Program-made: the position numbers and the translations under genes
Notes under the pieces: generated by a model
Database searches by the model: none
Told to the model about the DNA's origin: nothing
What the model saw: only the letters and a program-made list of their open reading frames with translations
In this document: in pieces, positions 36,911 to 49,174 of the stretch
Numbering within the stretch: position 1 is the first letter of the stretch
Layout of the letters: each line of letters opens with the position of its first letter
Assembly (NCBI GenBank): GCA_018873245.2
Contig: JAEMBT020000006.1
Location: 3,381,855-3,445,854, forward strand
Length of the DNA stretch: 64,000 nt
Source of the DNA: Archegozetes longisetosus
Lineage: Eukaryota > Arthropoda > Arachnida > Sarcoptiformes > Trhypochthoniidae
Direction of reading: 5' to 3'

Positions 36911-39083
36911 TGAAAAATATAACTGTACTTCAACTTCATCAGAATCAGATATTACAAAGTTATAGTTCTTATCAAAACTTAGTCATTGACAGGAAAATTG
37001 TTCACTGACCAAAGTTCATACAGAGCTGAGATAATACATTTCGAACTCTTTTTAATTTGACTTATAATTAGTTTTGTTTGAATTTGTCTTCTATTTGAGA
37101 TTATTCGTTTGAAACTACAGCTTTATTAAACTTTTATCCATACTTTAGGTAATAGTTTTCTTAGCTTTAACTTTTATTATGAAACTTTACTCGAAAAATA
37201 TGTGGTATAGAAAACTAAACATTTTATATGAAAAGTATAATATTAAGAAAATGACTATCAAAAGTATGCGTAAAAGCTTAATAGATATAAAGTTGTAATT
37301 ACGAGCAAAGTAGCTCAAATAAAAGATAAACAAATTCAAGTAAAAATAATCATAAATCAAATTAAAAAGAGTTTAAAATGTATTATCTCAGCTTTGTATG
37401 AATTATGTTCAATTAATAATTGTTTTCTTATGAATGACTAAGTTTTAGTAAGAACTCATTTATGTTTAACTTATGAGTTAGTAATGTCTGATTATGTGTT
37501 CAGTTACATTATTTTTTCAGTTTTGACAATTTTTATAAGGAAAATTAATTTAACATTACAGTTTATAACTACGATTGACGAATGGCAAAAGTATATTTAC
37601 AATTATTTCAAAAAAGCTGTAAAACCGTGAAATTTTGTTTTGTATATTGATTTAAATCTCTTTCACATAAGAAAAGAGAATATGATTCTCTAGTGACAAA
37701 TATGAGGACTTTTTATGGGGCAATGACAGATAATGGTATTCAAGCTTTACATCTACTACGTTTTTCTGCTCTAGTCCTAAACAAGATTTATGACAAGATT
37801 TCTTAATGTTTATGCGAAATTCCTTTGCCACATTTATGTCAGAATCGCATAAAAACAGTAAATATTTTATATAGATTCTGTTCACGATTCTCATTTTATA
37901 TCTTGAAAAAATAAAATGCTGAAAGACAAACCAATTTTGCGTAATTTTACCGTTTATTTTGACATTTTTCTTAAAGCTAATTTTGTATTCAGTATGAGAA
38001 AGAAATGATTGAATTTTCTTTTCAATACAGTTTGCTGCTCTCAAGCCTTTTTGATGAATTCATGATTCTCATGTTTCCAAAAATCTTTCTCTTATTCTTG
38101 AGTATAAATGTACATTATAATGCATAAAGTAATTCAATTTCCCAAGAGATTCTGGATGATAGTTTGAAGCAATTTCATAAATTGAATTTCAAAATACATT
38201 TTAATACTTAAAACCTCCAAAAAACGCTTCAAAGAAGCTCAAAACTTCCAACTTAATGAATTCAATTTGTTTCTAACACTTTCATACAAAAACTGAGACA
38301 AGTTTTAGAAGTTTTTTATAAGAAACAACTATATTTGAAACATGAAATGTTGATACAATATCAAGCATTTATCTGTTCTTAAGGTAAAATTGATTTCATA
38401 ACACCAGCACTTTCCGTTCGGCAACTGTGCTAACATTTATCTTTACGTGTCTGGAAAGCCTTTGATACTTACTATGAAACCTAATGAGATTTTTATATTA
38501 CATGAAAAAACATGTTTTTCTGAAGATTTAAAAGTATCCTGAAATGAATTTTTCACTCTGAATCGTAATTTTTAGAGTATTTAGATAAAAACTTTCCTAA
38601 TAAGTTATTTGGCACTACCAACTGAGATATTTATTAGTGAAATTTGTGTTGAGCCAAGGAAGTGCGCTTTTCCAGATTCGCCAGACTTCTCAGACAAACA
38701 TAAAAGTTAGTATAGTTGGTGAGCATGGAGTGATATCAGTCTGAAATCTCTTTTATTTTGATAATAGATGAATACTTGATATTGTACCAAAATATTCTGT
38801 TTAAGATATACTTGTTTCTTGTAATAAACTTTTAAAGTTAATCTCAATTTTTGTATCAAGGAGTTAAAAATCTATCTTCAGCCTTAAAGAATGTATTCTT
38901 AAAATTAAGTTCATTAGTATTACAATGATAGATATGAAATTCATTTTAAATTATCTATTTGAATATCTTTTTTGAAGAAGAGTCTTATGTTTATGAGCAT
39001 AGGAAATATTGAAGACTACTATTAAATTGAAGGGAATCTCATTTATTAAGATATATATATTGATATGCACAAGGTATGCACAT

Positions 39084-39210
39084 GGCCGACATGCACAAGT
39101 CGAGACTTAACTAAAACTGTTTTGACATCTGTTGTGGATGAATTTTAAAATGTGTTTCAAGTTTTAAGTTTAAAACTTAAAACTATTTTAGAGAGTTGTG
39201 CATACAGGCC
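39084..39210. mobile_element. PIF/Harbinger-type MITE, 127 bp
   Basis: Ends GGCCGACATGCACAAGT and AGTTGTGCATACAGGCC are inverted. The right flank is TAA but the left flank is CAT, so the duplication is lost. Its body matches 6073-6208 in inverse orientation. The terminal sequence is that of the 1-kb element at 51944-52977, making these two its non-autonomous relatives. Confidence 0.8.
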
Positions 39211-41286
39211 TAAAAGTTTAGAGACTGATCCAACTTTTGACATCTTTATCAAACTTTTAGCGTGATTTCAGTATAGTTAGATATAAATGAAAGTTTGCAC
39301 TAATAATCATTTGCAATCTATGTAAATCATTCATATTTTTTGTTTTATACTATTAAAGCTTTTGGGGATAAGACTTACCAAAGACTTATTTCTATCATTT
39401 TGCCATTAGTTAAAAGCTGAATAATTAGCTGAAATCAACACTTATTTGCATATATATATTAATGTGTACGTTTTAATGCTCCAGGCTCAAAAGTAACGCT
39501 CTTCAAAAAAATCATTCACTTTGTATTTTCAGTTTGTATTAATGAAATGTAATAAAACATTATCAAATTGAGGACTCAGTTTTGATCTAAAGTAGACTAA
39601 ATTCATCTTTAATAAATATGTTATTACTTCAAGTAAAAAATCCAGTAATTTCCGAGTAAGAACATAATTCCTTTGTGAAAATTTCGGTAATAAAAGTGAT
39701 TATTGGCTGACTATCCTCTAGGTTTTTTTTAATTGTAACTGGAAAAATACACGTTTGCTAGAGTTATGGAAAATTTTCGACAGAACAATAGTAAAATTAT
39801 TGATAATATACTAAGATTAATGAGTTCTGAATCAAATTATCGATATATTAAACTAGTTTTCACGCATATGGATAAATATAAATATTATACAATTAAAGTA
39901 TCTTTAAAGAGATTCTGTAATGGTCCACAATTTGGTAGCGTCCAGTTTTCTATCTGGCAAAGGATAATTGCTCTAGGTCATTATTCGAACAATTTCTGTA
40001 CTCAAGCATAGGCTAAATAATTGATAAGGTGTTATTTTGTCTATTATCTGATTATTCTTTCTCTAGATATAAATAGAACAAATTAAAGCCAAATGGAATA
40101 ACTTAATAATGTCATGCCACTCAATATGCATTACAAAAGTCATTTTCTGAAAGATTCTAACCAGTAGATCATTCTTACAATAATTAGAGTGAAAACCGGA
40201 AGTGGCTTTTAGCGATTAATTTGCACAACATTTGCAAAAAGTAATTGTTTGCTCGTATTATTTGTTTAAATGAAATGCATCAATTTATTAATCGGTTCTA
40301 CAATCACATAGTTTTTCTATTATTAAAGGATCTTATTGTAAACGATTTCTAACACGAAATCTATGGCACAAAAGTTTCTTAACTATCGATTCAAATTTTC
40401 CTGTTTTCAAAAAACGTACGAATTCTAATTTAATGTTTTAACTTGAAAGTTTGTTGCAACTTTAAACTGTGATATTCATTCTTCCAGAATAAAGGAAATG
40501 AGTTAAATGATCTTTGCATTTACTACAATCATACAAACTTTTTTGTGCTTGTAGGAATGTGTACTAACTGAACTATATGATTTTCAATATACAGGAAATT
40601 GTATTTTACACAAAGTTTAATAATGAAATTACATGCTAGTCTTTAATTAGAAATTTTAAATAAAAAGAATGCTAGAATTCATCATATTTATTGATAGACG
40701 CCTAAAGCTTAACACACAATTGGCTTTGTAAAAACATCTGTAAATTGAATAGGTTTCTAGCGTAACTTGTACTCCAATTTCTTTGTTATATAAATTATAG
40801 CAGATATAACTTCGTTGAAATATTTTATTTACAGTTTTCTTTCGTTTTAGTATATGAAGGATAGAATCATCAATGATATGTCTGAGCTTATAAAGGCGTA
40901 TTTTGTTCACAAGGGAATCATACTTTGATTTTTAAAAATTTGAGCACGTATGACAAAAATGATTATAAATTATCGAAATTTTATATAATAGAAAGACATT
41001 TTTGTTACTATTATTAGATCTGCATTAATATTTACCTTTGATATACAAGCGCTTAACTTTTTTCGATAACTTAATTTTGATTAATTCGATCAAAGGAAAA
41101 TTATTTCTTCGTGAAATATATAAAGCGTTATTCATTAATGTTTATTTTGATTGAAAGTTTTATTAAATGATTTTTTATGTTTATCCCACGATAGAGTATG
41201 CGCTCATCTATTATGAGAAAGTTTACTTTCATGTTAAAAAACCTCTGACATATCTTTGATATCCAATCATTCGTATATGAAATCGT

Positions 41287-41311
41287 TTGTGTGTGTGTGT
41301 GTGTGTGTGTG
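41287..41311. repeat. (GT)n microsatellite
   Basis: About 12 uninterrupted GT units. It creates a spurious Thr-His repeat in a minus-strand open frame. Confidence 0.95.
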
Positions 41312-41380
41312 ATAGAGATAAGTAGTATACTATCAAAAGGCTCTAACATTCAAGTCAATGTTTGTATACTTAATTTATAA

Positions 41381-41998
41381 GTTATTACTAGGGATGTGCA
41401 GCAACGGCTATAATACAAGCAAATTTCGGCGGTTATTAGGGAATAAAAATGAACTCAATTCAGGAATAATTCGGGAATAAAATTTAATGTAAAACTCGGC
41501 GTTCAGTAGGCAATACAAGCTTGAATGTCACGTTTACACTTTACTTGTTGTCACTTCATTTGAACTTTCGTTTAATTCAGAACAAAAATAAAGCTTTTGT
41601 TTAAATTCATTGGTAAATATGAGTCAAAGATAACTAGTCTCTTGGGTATGACAATTAATCTGATCAACTGCATATTATACTTTAAATAAGTACTCAAATT
41701 TACAGGTTCTGCTTATACGTGAAATTACAAAATTTTAAAATTTCGATAAATTGAAAAGTGCAGACTATAGTCGAGAATTTTGTTAATTTTACAAAATTAA
41801 GGGTAATATTTGGTAATTTCGGGAAGTATTATTTTCGGAAATTCGGTATGAAATTGTCGATTCGGAGAGAACGGGAAAAATAGTTTGCGTTAATTATGCT
41901 TGATTAATATTAAATTGTGTCTATGGTAACGCTTAAGGGCATTCGGACTAATCCAAAATTTTCGGCAAAAACCGCCTCTCCACATCCCTAGTTATTAC
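41381..41998. mobile_element. hAT-like element, 602 bp, with 8-bp target duplication
   Basis: Element 41389-41990 is flanked by the identical 8-mer GTTATTAC (41381-41388, 41991-41998). The ends TAGGGATGTG and CACATCCCTA are inverted repeats and the subterminal AACGGC/GCCTCT region is partly inverted too. CGG-containing words (TTTCGGCGG, TTTTCGGC) recur near both ends. There is no open frame. The intact duplication suggests a later insertion than the surrounding units. Confidence 0.9.
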
Positions 41999-42028
41999 TA
42001 AACTTTATAGTGCTTTAATGTATTGTAA

Positions 42029-42058
42029 TCTCTGTCTGTCTGTCTGACTGACTGACTC
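42029..42058. repeat. TCTG/GACT tetranucleotide run
   Basis: TCTGTCTGTCTGTCTGACTG ACTGACTCTC is an imperfect tetranucleotide microsatellite that changes register halfway. Confidence 0.8.
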
Positions 42059-42619
42059 TCTCAAATGGTTTCATATTATACTTATTTAAAATAGTTGTTT
42101 TCATACTTTATTATGTCGCTACTCACTTGTATAGGATTTATCAAGTGATTCCTATAAAATCCAGTGTTAAATTTGCTGTAATCACAACCGACTTGTGAAG
42201 CAGTCAGACAACCACTGAAGATTATAATAGACTACTGATCAATTACTAATTAACCACTACTAATAGAATATGGACTTGACATTTTCAAATGACTAGCCAA
42301 TATAATTAAAGTATTCATTCCCAAGAAAATTAACTCAATTAAATACATCTACCGCTGATTTTGGTTAGAGTGACTTTTTATTTGTACTAATTTCTATTTT
42401 TGGGTAAAATTTCAGGTCAAATTTAATACTTCTGCTATCTTTCAAAATAGTCGACAAAACTCGTCGAATTAATTATTAAAGCTAGGGAAAAAGTATTGTA
42501 GTTAGATATTATTCGATTATATAATTAATTCAATAAATGATCATATTATCAAATTGTAAATTATTCTATAATTTAAATAATTCAAAACAAATAATCAGAT
42601 AGAATTAACTGCAAAGTAT

Positions 42620-42988
42620 TATACCAGGTAAGTCAATGGGTTTTAAGCGATCAGCGTCCTGGAGGTGATAAAAACTGAAATAACCATTTTCTTAACATTT
42701 TAGTAATTTATATTCAAAATTTCAAAACGATCAAATGAATAGTTCTTAACCAGTGACCGTTTGAAGACACCTAGCTGACAATCTAGTCAATGGACTTCCA
42801 ATATTGAAAAATAACTAGATTATCGGACTAGATATCTTTAGATGGTCACCGATTAAAAACTAATCATTTGATCGTTTTGAAATTTTGAATATAAAGTACT
42901 AAAATGTTAAGAAAAAATAGCTATTTCAGTTTTTCTTGATCACTCCCAGGACGCTCGTTGCTTAAAACTTATTGACTTACCTAGTATA
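42620..42988. mobile_element. Tc1/mariner-type MITE, 365 bp
   Basis: Element 42622-42986 starts TACCAGGTAAGTCAAT and ends ATTGACTTACCTAGTA, flanked by TA duplications. Arms of about 130 bp are nearly complementary (for example TTCAAAATTTCAAAACGATC against GATCGTTTTGAAATTTTGAA). The centre has a further inverted pair around AGTCTAGAT/CTAGTC-like words. It is non-coding and would fold into a long hairpin if transcribed. Confidence 0.88.
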
Positions 42989-43574
42989 AACTACATATGA
43001 ACATCCCGATAATAAAACATCCCTATCTTAAAACATTAAACGAGTAAACTTTCAAGTTGCGTTTCAAGGATATTTATTAAAGTTCTATATGATCAAGACT
43101 TTTTCAAACGTCATTATTTATAAATTTTCCCATTGAAACATATATTGGATTTTATGATATGAAAAAATTATCAGCTGAGCTGGATGTTTAAAACAGAATT
43201 GTGAAAAGAGAGGTTAACTTGAGATAGGTATTTTATCGGGTGGTGCAAAATTTTTACTTTGGTATGTAGGCAAACTGCAATAATTGTGATACTTCGCAAA
43301 CAAGTAGTGCACGGCGAGTAATGCTCCAGAGCAGCGCTGCATCAATAAATCAAAATGACAACACATTTTCTGAATGAAATTATAATATTAAGGACAAATT
43401 TTTCAACATTTCAAGCGTTTACTCTCTTCTTCACGCTTTTTAAAAATTCAGATATTTGAAGGGCTTAAGTCTTATTGAATATCTCAAAGAGGAAATTCAT
43501 TACCCATTATCTTTGTCAGATGGGCCATTTATAGAGTAGTTTAATAGGGCCTTTCGTTATCTAATTTTCTGAAA

Positions 43575-43705
43575 AGTCTTAAGTTTTGTGTAGCAATCCA
43601 GTTTATAACTCTACGAATGAAACATTTATTGTCCTCTTTACAGAAGACAATAAATGCTTCATTTGTAGAACTAAGAACTGGATTGCTGTACGAAACTTAA
43701 GACTT
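43575..43705. repeat. Near-perfect hairpin, arms about 63 nt, loop under 10 nt
   Basis: 43575-43637 (AAGTTTTGTGTAGCAATCCA ...) pairs with 43642-43705 (... TGGATTGCTGTACGAAACTT) with a few mismatches. The very small loop and the ~130-nt total length resemble a short MITE or a microRNA-type precursor. No TA or 8-bp flank duplication is obvious. The plus-strand open frame at 43586-43885 is read through it and is not a gene. Confidence 0.75.
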
Positions 43706-45009
43706 CGACTGTTGTCATCGATAATGTTTTACTACTTAAAATACACGTACGCTTTATACACTTTGATGTTTAGATATAACTCGCTCTATACTACTGGTTT
43801 GCTAGGAGTCATAGACATTGCAGTTCATTTTCTTGCCAAAGCAAAAACTTTTGCAACACTCGATATTATCAGGACGTTCATATGAAAGTATTCAAAATGA
43901 AAAATTGAAATTAATTCAAGCAAGAATATTGAACATTAGAAATGTACTAACAATACTATTGAACCTCATTCTTTTTGAATACTCTATAATCTTTATAATG
44001 GATAATAAAAGACTTTAAAACTATCATTCAACTGAAGAAAAATCTTACTCAGTACTATGTTTTTCACATCAAGTTCCTTATTATTATAACAAAATTGATA
44101 TAGTACGAAATGTGATACAATATTAGTTATTAAAAACAATTTTCTCTCAATAGTTAATTAATAAAATGATTTTTACCTAAAAAACTAAATCTTTTCGAAT
44201 TCTCACCAAATGCTGTAAATTGATAAAATAGCTTTCTTAGCTATACTAATCCTCAATTTTATTTACAGTATTTTACAAAAAAAAACAGAAATTGAATTCA
44301 AATTTTAAAGTTTATATTTACTCTTTTACTGACATTTGACGAAAATGTAATTGTTTTTTGCGTGACAGTGGAATTTTATATATATATAAAGATATAGAGC
44401 TAGTGATATATCTTGATTGTTATCTAGAAATAGAGCTTCTCATAGGCTTATTCAGTATTTTTGTGATATAAATTGAGTTTTAGTAGGCCAAAAGTATTAG
44501 TAATCTAAATGATAGAAAATCAATTTGAGGAAAAATACTTTATGCCAAACTTTCAAACATGTTTCCAATTTTTCTTGAACCTATACTTCTACAAATTCTT
44601 CAAATAAAACGAAAGACAAGACCTTTTAGGATGTGTGGTACCGATCGTCGATAAAATCGAATCAAAGATAGACGACTTTTTGCTTTTAGAATAAAAGCAA
44701 TAAGTGTAATCTTGCACTGATCTTTATAAAAAAAAGAGGATTAAAGATACAGATCCTATATGATAAAAGAATAAATTCCTATAATTTCCTTAAGTAAGCT
44801 TTTAGAATTTGATACTGATTTCAAAGGGCTGTAAGACTGTGAAACTTATAAACTTTGATTTTCTTTTGTATATTAGCATAAATTTATTCAATATAGTTGA
44901 AAAGAGTATGTGTCTCGAATAAAATTCTTTCGTTTATTGAATGATCTAACGGATAAACACAAATAATAGCATCAAATCACGTTTCATGCATAGGGCTAAA
45001 AATTAACAC

Positions 45010-47560
45010 GACTTTATGACATTTATGTGACATCATTTCAGCTACATTTGAATAGTATAATGAATATATCAAGTATTTTTCAAAGATACGTATAGAATCC
45101 AAATTTAATGTTAAAGTAAACACTGTTCGTTTGATTCCCTTATTATTCTGATATTTCTCACAAAGATCAAGTTATTAAACAAAGACTAAAGAAAGTGCAA
45201 AGTAACTAAGAATAAAATATTCTTGATATAGAACTGATTTGAGTGCATAATCGTATATATCTTCTAAAAAATTCAAAATTCATTTATCTTATTCTTTGTT
45301 AAAAACTTGAGAAAATAATATTACGAAACAATTTTTATTTGAATTAAAAACCACTATTAAGTTTATATTCTGTCTAAACTATTTGTAGGTATTTAATCGT
45401 ACTTTTTGATTTTCTGATGATAAAATAAGCAGAAATTTTTATACAATTCTTCCTTTACTTCAACTCAATAATCTATAGATAATCCGACAATTTATGCAAA
45501 AAAAGTTTGTAAAATGTATTCTGTTATTGCACAAGTCTTAACCTTTATATTATCTTAATATTCTTACTATACATATAAACTGAACAGATTAGTTGCGAAT
45601 AGAAAATGCATTAGTAGCTTGCTTGCAACCCTGTAAATCATACATGTAAAAAAGCTTCCTCCTAATTTATTCGTTCTCTAATCAGTTGGAATAAAGACCA
45701 GATTTGACTTTTAGGCTTGATCTTACACACTATTGAATGAAATAACCGCATGTTCTCTTTTTAAATATATCGAATTAAAATTTCGACTTACTATTCGGTT
45801 TTACATTCCAATGATTCTTTGTTAGTAAACGATCTAATCCTGATATTGAACATAGAAAGTATGACTTGTTTCCAATTTCCGAGTGTTCTGAAGAATAGAT
45901 GTCCTGGTGAATGTAAACTTGAGAAAATGTTAATTAAATTTTCAAATATTCACTATAAAACATCCATTTCGAAGCAAGCAAATGAATCTTTACACAATCA
46001 ATTATAGAAAAATAATTTAGAATCTATTCGAGTTAAAGTTTCAACATGAAAATTCTATTTACTCAAACGTGGTTGGATTCACATTAACACTAAGCCATTC
46101 TTATCAGTATATAAAAACTTTCATATCATAATATTTTCTCTTTCAATTGGTTTAAACGCCATGTGTTCATTCACATAACTTTTTTAGATATGTATAAGTT
46201 GAACATTGAGTTATTGCTAGTTTTTTCTGTCTTGAGTCTTACTATTTTTTCTATGGATATAAATAAAGTAATTGATGTCAAGTGCAGGGCTCTCAGTTTT
46301 CGCTTGTTTCTTGCACTTCTCGTACTATCGAACAAAAAAGTTATTCGATAGTTGTACGAACAAAATTTATGCGAAATCTGCGCAAAATTTGTTGTCAAAA
46401 TAAGTTTGCACAATTTTCTTATTATTCAGTTAAATTTTTTAAACTTTCAAGTTTAAACATGTATCAACATACAAATTGTTATATGTGATCGCAATTATTT
46501 TAAAGTAATTTCTATAAATACAAGAATTTTTCGAATATAAATCAGAATTTAAATTCTATTGATTCATGAATTTAATTCAAATTAGCATCAAAAGCAGGAG
46601 TGTTACCAAATGACACAAAAATAATATTCTATATAGCAAAGTAAGCTAACACTTAAAAAACTATTTGATAATAGTATAACAATTAATTGAATTATATTGT
46701 ATTTGAATCAAATTTTTTACATATAAATTGTGGAATGAATTAACTTTCTAAAATAAAATTTTATCATAGATTTCTAAGCGAACAAAACTTTTATATGGTA
46801 TAATGATCTTCGTATATAATTTGCGCTCAATATTATATCACAAAAAATAATGGAAATGCGGTTTGTATTAAGAGATCGCATAAAAATTATGTATCAATCA
46901 AAAGTTTAAAAACTGTATTCAACTTTTGAAAAATTTTAAATACCAGTGTATATCATATCATTATATCAATGTATCGTATTATTCAATATATCGATAGAGC
47001 CCTATTGAAATGCGCAAAATAATAAATTTGCGCTCAAACGAGAGCACTGGTCAAGTGTCATGTCATATATTAATTTACTGTAATAAAATATGCATCGAAA
47101 AGCTTTTTTCTAAACTTGATAAAATGTTATAAATTTTAAATTTAAGACACGTTCAAATTGACGTTCAATCAATGCCTGAAACAAATATTAAGTTTGAGTT
47201 CAGAATATTCAAGAATGATCTTATATGGAATAAGTTGAGACTGTCATCGCTTGCAAAAGTCTCGAACTTACATTTTATAAGTTAATATAATATTAATCAT
47301 AAGTTCTCGATTATTCCTTGTAAAAGTAATAAGAGTTTGAACTTTTACACGTAACTTCAAATAAAGAAAATGTTTAAGAACTATCAATAAGCTAACGTTA
47401 GCTTAGTCTTAGTTCGTTCGGCTCAAAGTTGCGTCTTTGTTGAATGATATTAATAAATGAATTTAGTTGAACGTAACTTAGTGTATTCAGTGTTCTGTTA
47501 AAGTTAAATCAAAATTGATAGAACTACTGTTTACCTCAAAGTTATCATCAATCTAAAAAA
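45010..47560. other. AT-rich interior of unit F before the mariner
   Basis: The middle blocks of unit F should be here. The open frame at 45819-46007 (DLILILNIES near its start) weakly recalls block 2 (DNLILQVLIK) but does not continue in match. Nothing else is readable. A TATATATA run lies near 44377. Confidence 0.3.
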
Positions 47561-47570
47561 CTGTTAAGCT

Positions 47571-48700
47571 ATGCGGGTAATTCAAAAAGTTTTCTCCTTG
47601 GCATATAATAAGTAAATTTTCAAAGACAAACATATTTTTATTTTTCAATATAATCTCCCATAACAGCAATACACTTATACCAACGTTCCTGTAACTTGAT
47701 ATTTCCTTGGTAATAAAAATCTTTCGACTGGTGTTCAAACCAGTAGTCAACAGTAGACTTCAACTCATTATCGTCTAGAAATTTCTTCCCTGTCATATCT
47801 TCTTTCAAATTGGGGAACAAATGATAGTCACTTGGGGCCAGGTCTGGTAAATAAGGGGGATGGATAATAGTTTTGAATTTACATTCAGCCATTGCAGCCA
47901 ATACAATATCAGACTTGTGCGGAGGAGCGTTGTCCTGAAGCAGCAGAATCCTCTTCGTTAACATTCTGCGCCTTTTCTGTTTGATAGCATTTCGTAACTT
48001 TCTAATCTGGCCTGCATAATATGCACCGATAATTGTGCTACCATGTGGAGTGTACTCAATTAACAGCACACCTTTTGAATCTCAAAAAACAGAGGCCATA
48101 ATTTTTCCAACTGATGGTTGGATCTTGAATTTTCGGAGGGCCCTTCGCCCTTTTTGATCCACTCCATCGATTGTCTCTTGAGCTCAGGTTCATAGTGATG
48201 AACCCAAGTCTCATCAAAAATTACTAATTGTGACAAAATAATCTGTATCTTGTTTAAAGGTTTCCAAACCAAATTTGCTGTACTCAACTCTGTTTTGCTT
48301 TTCATCATAACGGAGCATATGCAGTACCCAACGAGCACTAACCTGTGACATGCTTAAATCATTATGAAGGATTGCACACACAGTACCAGTACTAATATTT
48401 AATATCTCAGCTATATGCTCGATTGTCAATCGCCGATCTTCCTCATCTAGTTTTGCCACAGCATCAATTTGTTCACGAGTCCGTACAGAAAGTGGCCTAC
48501 CTGACCTCGGCTCGTCTTCTATAGAAGTTCGACCGAGTCTGAACTGACGTGCCCAATCTTTCACTTGATCATATGTTGGAGTATCAGCTCCATAAGACTT
48601 TTTCATAGAAATTATGATTTCTGTTGGATTCTGACCACTCAAAACAAGAAATTTAATTACTGCTCTGTGTTCAATAGAGACTATTTTAACTAATCAAACT
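47571..48700 (-). pseudogene. Mariner transposase, frameshifted
   Basis: Minus-strand frames together give a nearly full-length mariner transposase. The N-terminus (48640-48690) reads SIEHRAVIKFLVLSGQNP without an ATG. A helix-turn-helix and EPRSGRPLSVRTREQID follow. The first catalytic Asp lies in FDETWVHHYEPELKRQS (after a frame change near 48250). The second lies in LLLQDNAPPHKSD and the third in APSDYHLFPNLKED. There are 34 residues between the last two, the DD34D pattern of mariner rather than Tc1. A second break lies near 48065 in the segment that normally reads V-F-W-D-S-K-G-V. The protein ends GDYIEK. A possible 3' terminus, GGGTAATTCAAAAAGTTTTC, is at 47576 but no 5' inverse was found. 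Dead copy. Confidence 0.92.
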
Positions 48701-48869
48701 GAACTATCTATATAAGTGCTTCAATTGACCTGTACTTTCGTCTATCAACTTTTGTAATATTTATATTTATAACATTGAACTTTGCTTATTAATATCAAGA
48801 ATTATTAATTATATTCAAAAAGCTCGTTAGCATTATCCAGAGAATATCAAGTGAAAATAAGCTTATTTA

Positions 48870-48935
48870 AAGTAACTAGGGGTGTTCCACTTACCTCAGA
48901 TTTTTATAGTGGCTAGAGGTGTCCCACTTAGCCAG
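48870..48935. repeat. Two-unit tandem repeat
   Basis: AGTAACTAGGGGTGTTCCAC and AGTGGCTAGAGGTGTCCCAC are consecutive diverged copies of a unit of about 37 bp. The second copy runs into the 3' end of the SWIM-domain fragment on the minus strand. Confidence 0.6.
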
Positions 48936-49170
48936 AGTCTGCATCAGTGCTTTCAAGGACCAAACAGACATCATCCAGGGATGCTGCTGGTCCTGGAATC
49001 TCAGGAACGTGCCTGCCGTACCCAAGATACCAAAGAACCGTCATAATGTGTGTACAGCATCCGATAGTTCTAAGGCCATTTTTGCACTGACAACAGTATT
49101 CGACTATTGCCTCAACACCGGTTTTAGCTACATATACTAAAACGTAATGAAGGCATAGCCATTATCTAAA
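48928..49170 (-). pseudogene. SWIM-type zinc-finger protein fragment
   Basis: This patch is clearly richer in G+C than its surroundings. Read on the minus strand from about 49165, it gives YVLVYVAKTGVEAIVEYCCQ, then CKNGLRTIGCCTHIMTVLWY, then LGYGRHVPEIPGPAASLD and a stop at 48928-48930. The CxC...CxH pattern (CQC-KNGLRTIGC-CTH) followed by a hydrophobic VLWYLGY helix is that of SWIM zinc fingers. Closely similar SWIM segments occur in repeated, transposon-related proteins of invertebrates. There is no start codon, and the frame fails upstream, so it is a 3' fragment of a longer gene or element. It lies just beyond the mariner. The opposite-strand open frame of 73 codons is its shadow. Confidence 0.75.
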
Positions 49171-49174
49171 GAAA

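Larger units (their letters stand above)
37650..44500 (+). pseudogene. Decayed unit E of the tandem gene family, expanded by insertions
   Basis: Block 1 (37660-37835) is the longest seen in any unit: KREYDSLVTNMRTFYGAMTD then NGIQALHLLRFSALVL and NKIYDKIS before a stop. The hydrophobic segment (37950-38010) reads ILTFFLKLILYSV then TGA where unit D has TGT. Block 4 (44040-44110) reads TQYYVFHIKFLIII. Block 5 (44290-44400) reads NSNFKVYIYSFTDI, a stop, RKCNCFL. Between them at least three MITEs enlarge the unit. The plus-strand open frame at 39766-40011 (82 codons, contains RYIKLVFTHMDKYKYYTIKV) lies where the middle exons should be but does not match blocks 2 or 3. Confidence 0.6.

Noticed and set aside
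37652..38044. 130-codon minus-strand open frame, the longest uncharacterised one in the window
   Set aside because: The homologous regions in units D and H keep their similarity in the plus-strand frames (LTFF...LYS), while the minus-strand reading is broken in H. It is best seen as the antisense shadow of decayed unit E.
40656..40910. Minus-strand open frame with RHIIDDSILHILKRKK and FRRLSINMM, reminiscent of the C-terminal end of Copia polyproteins
   Set aside because: The key ADxFTKxL segment cannot be read in the same frame and the match is too loose to support a Copia call.
43586..43885. 99-codon plus-strand frame
   Set aside because: Its first third runs through the hairpin at 43575-43705 and the remainder resembles no protein or array block.
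45600..45660. A GCAACCCT match suggesting block 7 of unit E
   Set aside because: The similarity does not extend beyond a few bases, and block 1 of unit F already lies upstream.
48919..49140. 73-codon plus-strand open frame
   Set aside because: The opposite strand of the same bases encodes a recognisable SWIM zinc-finger pattern. The plus frame resembles nothing.
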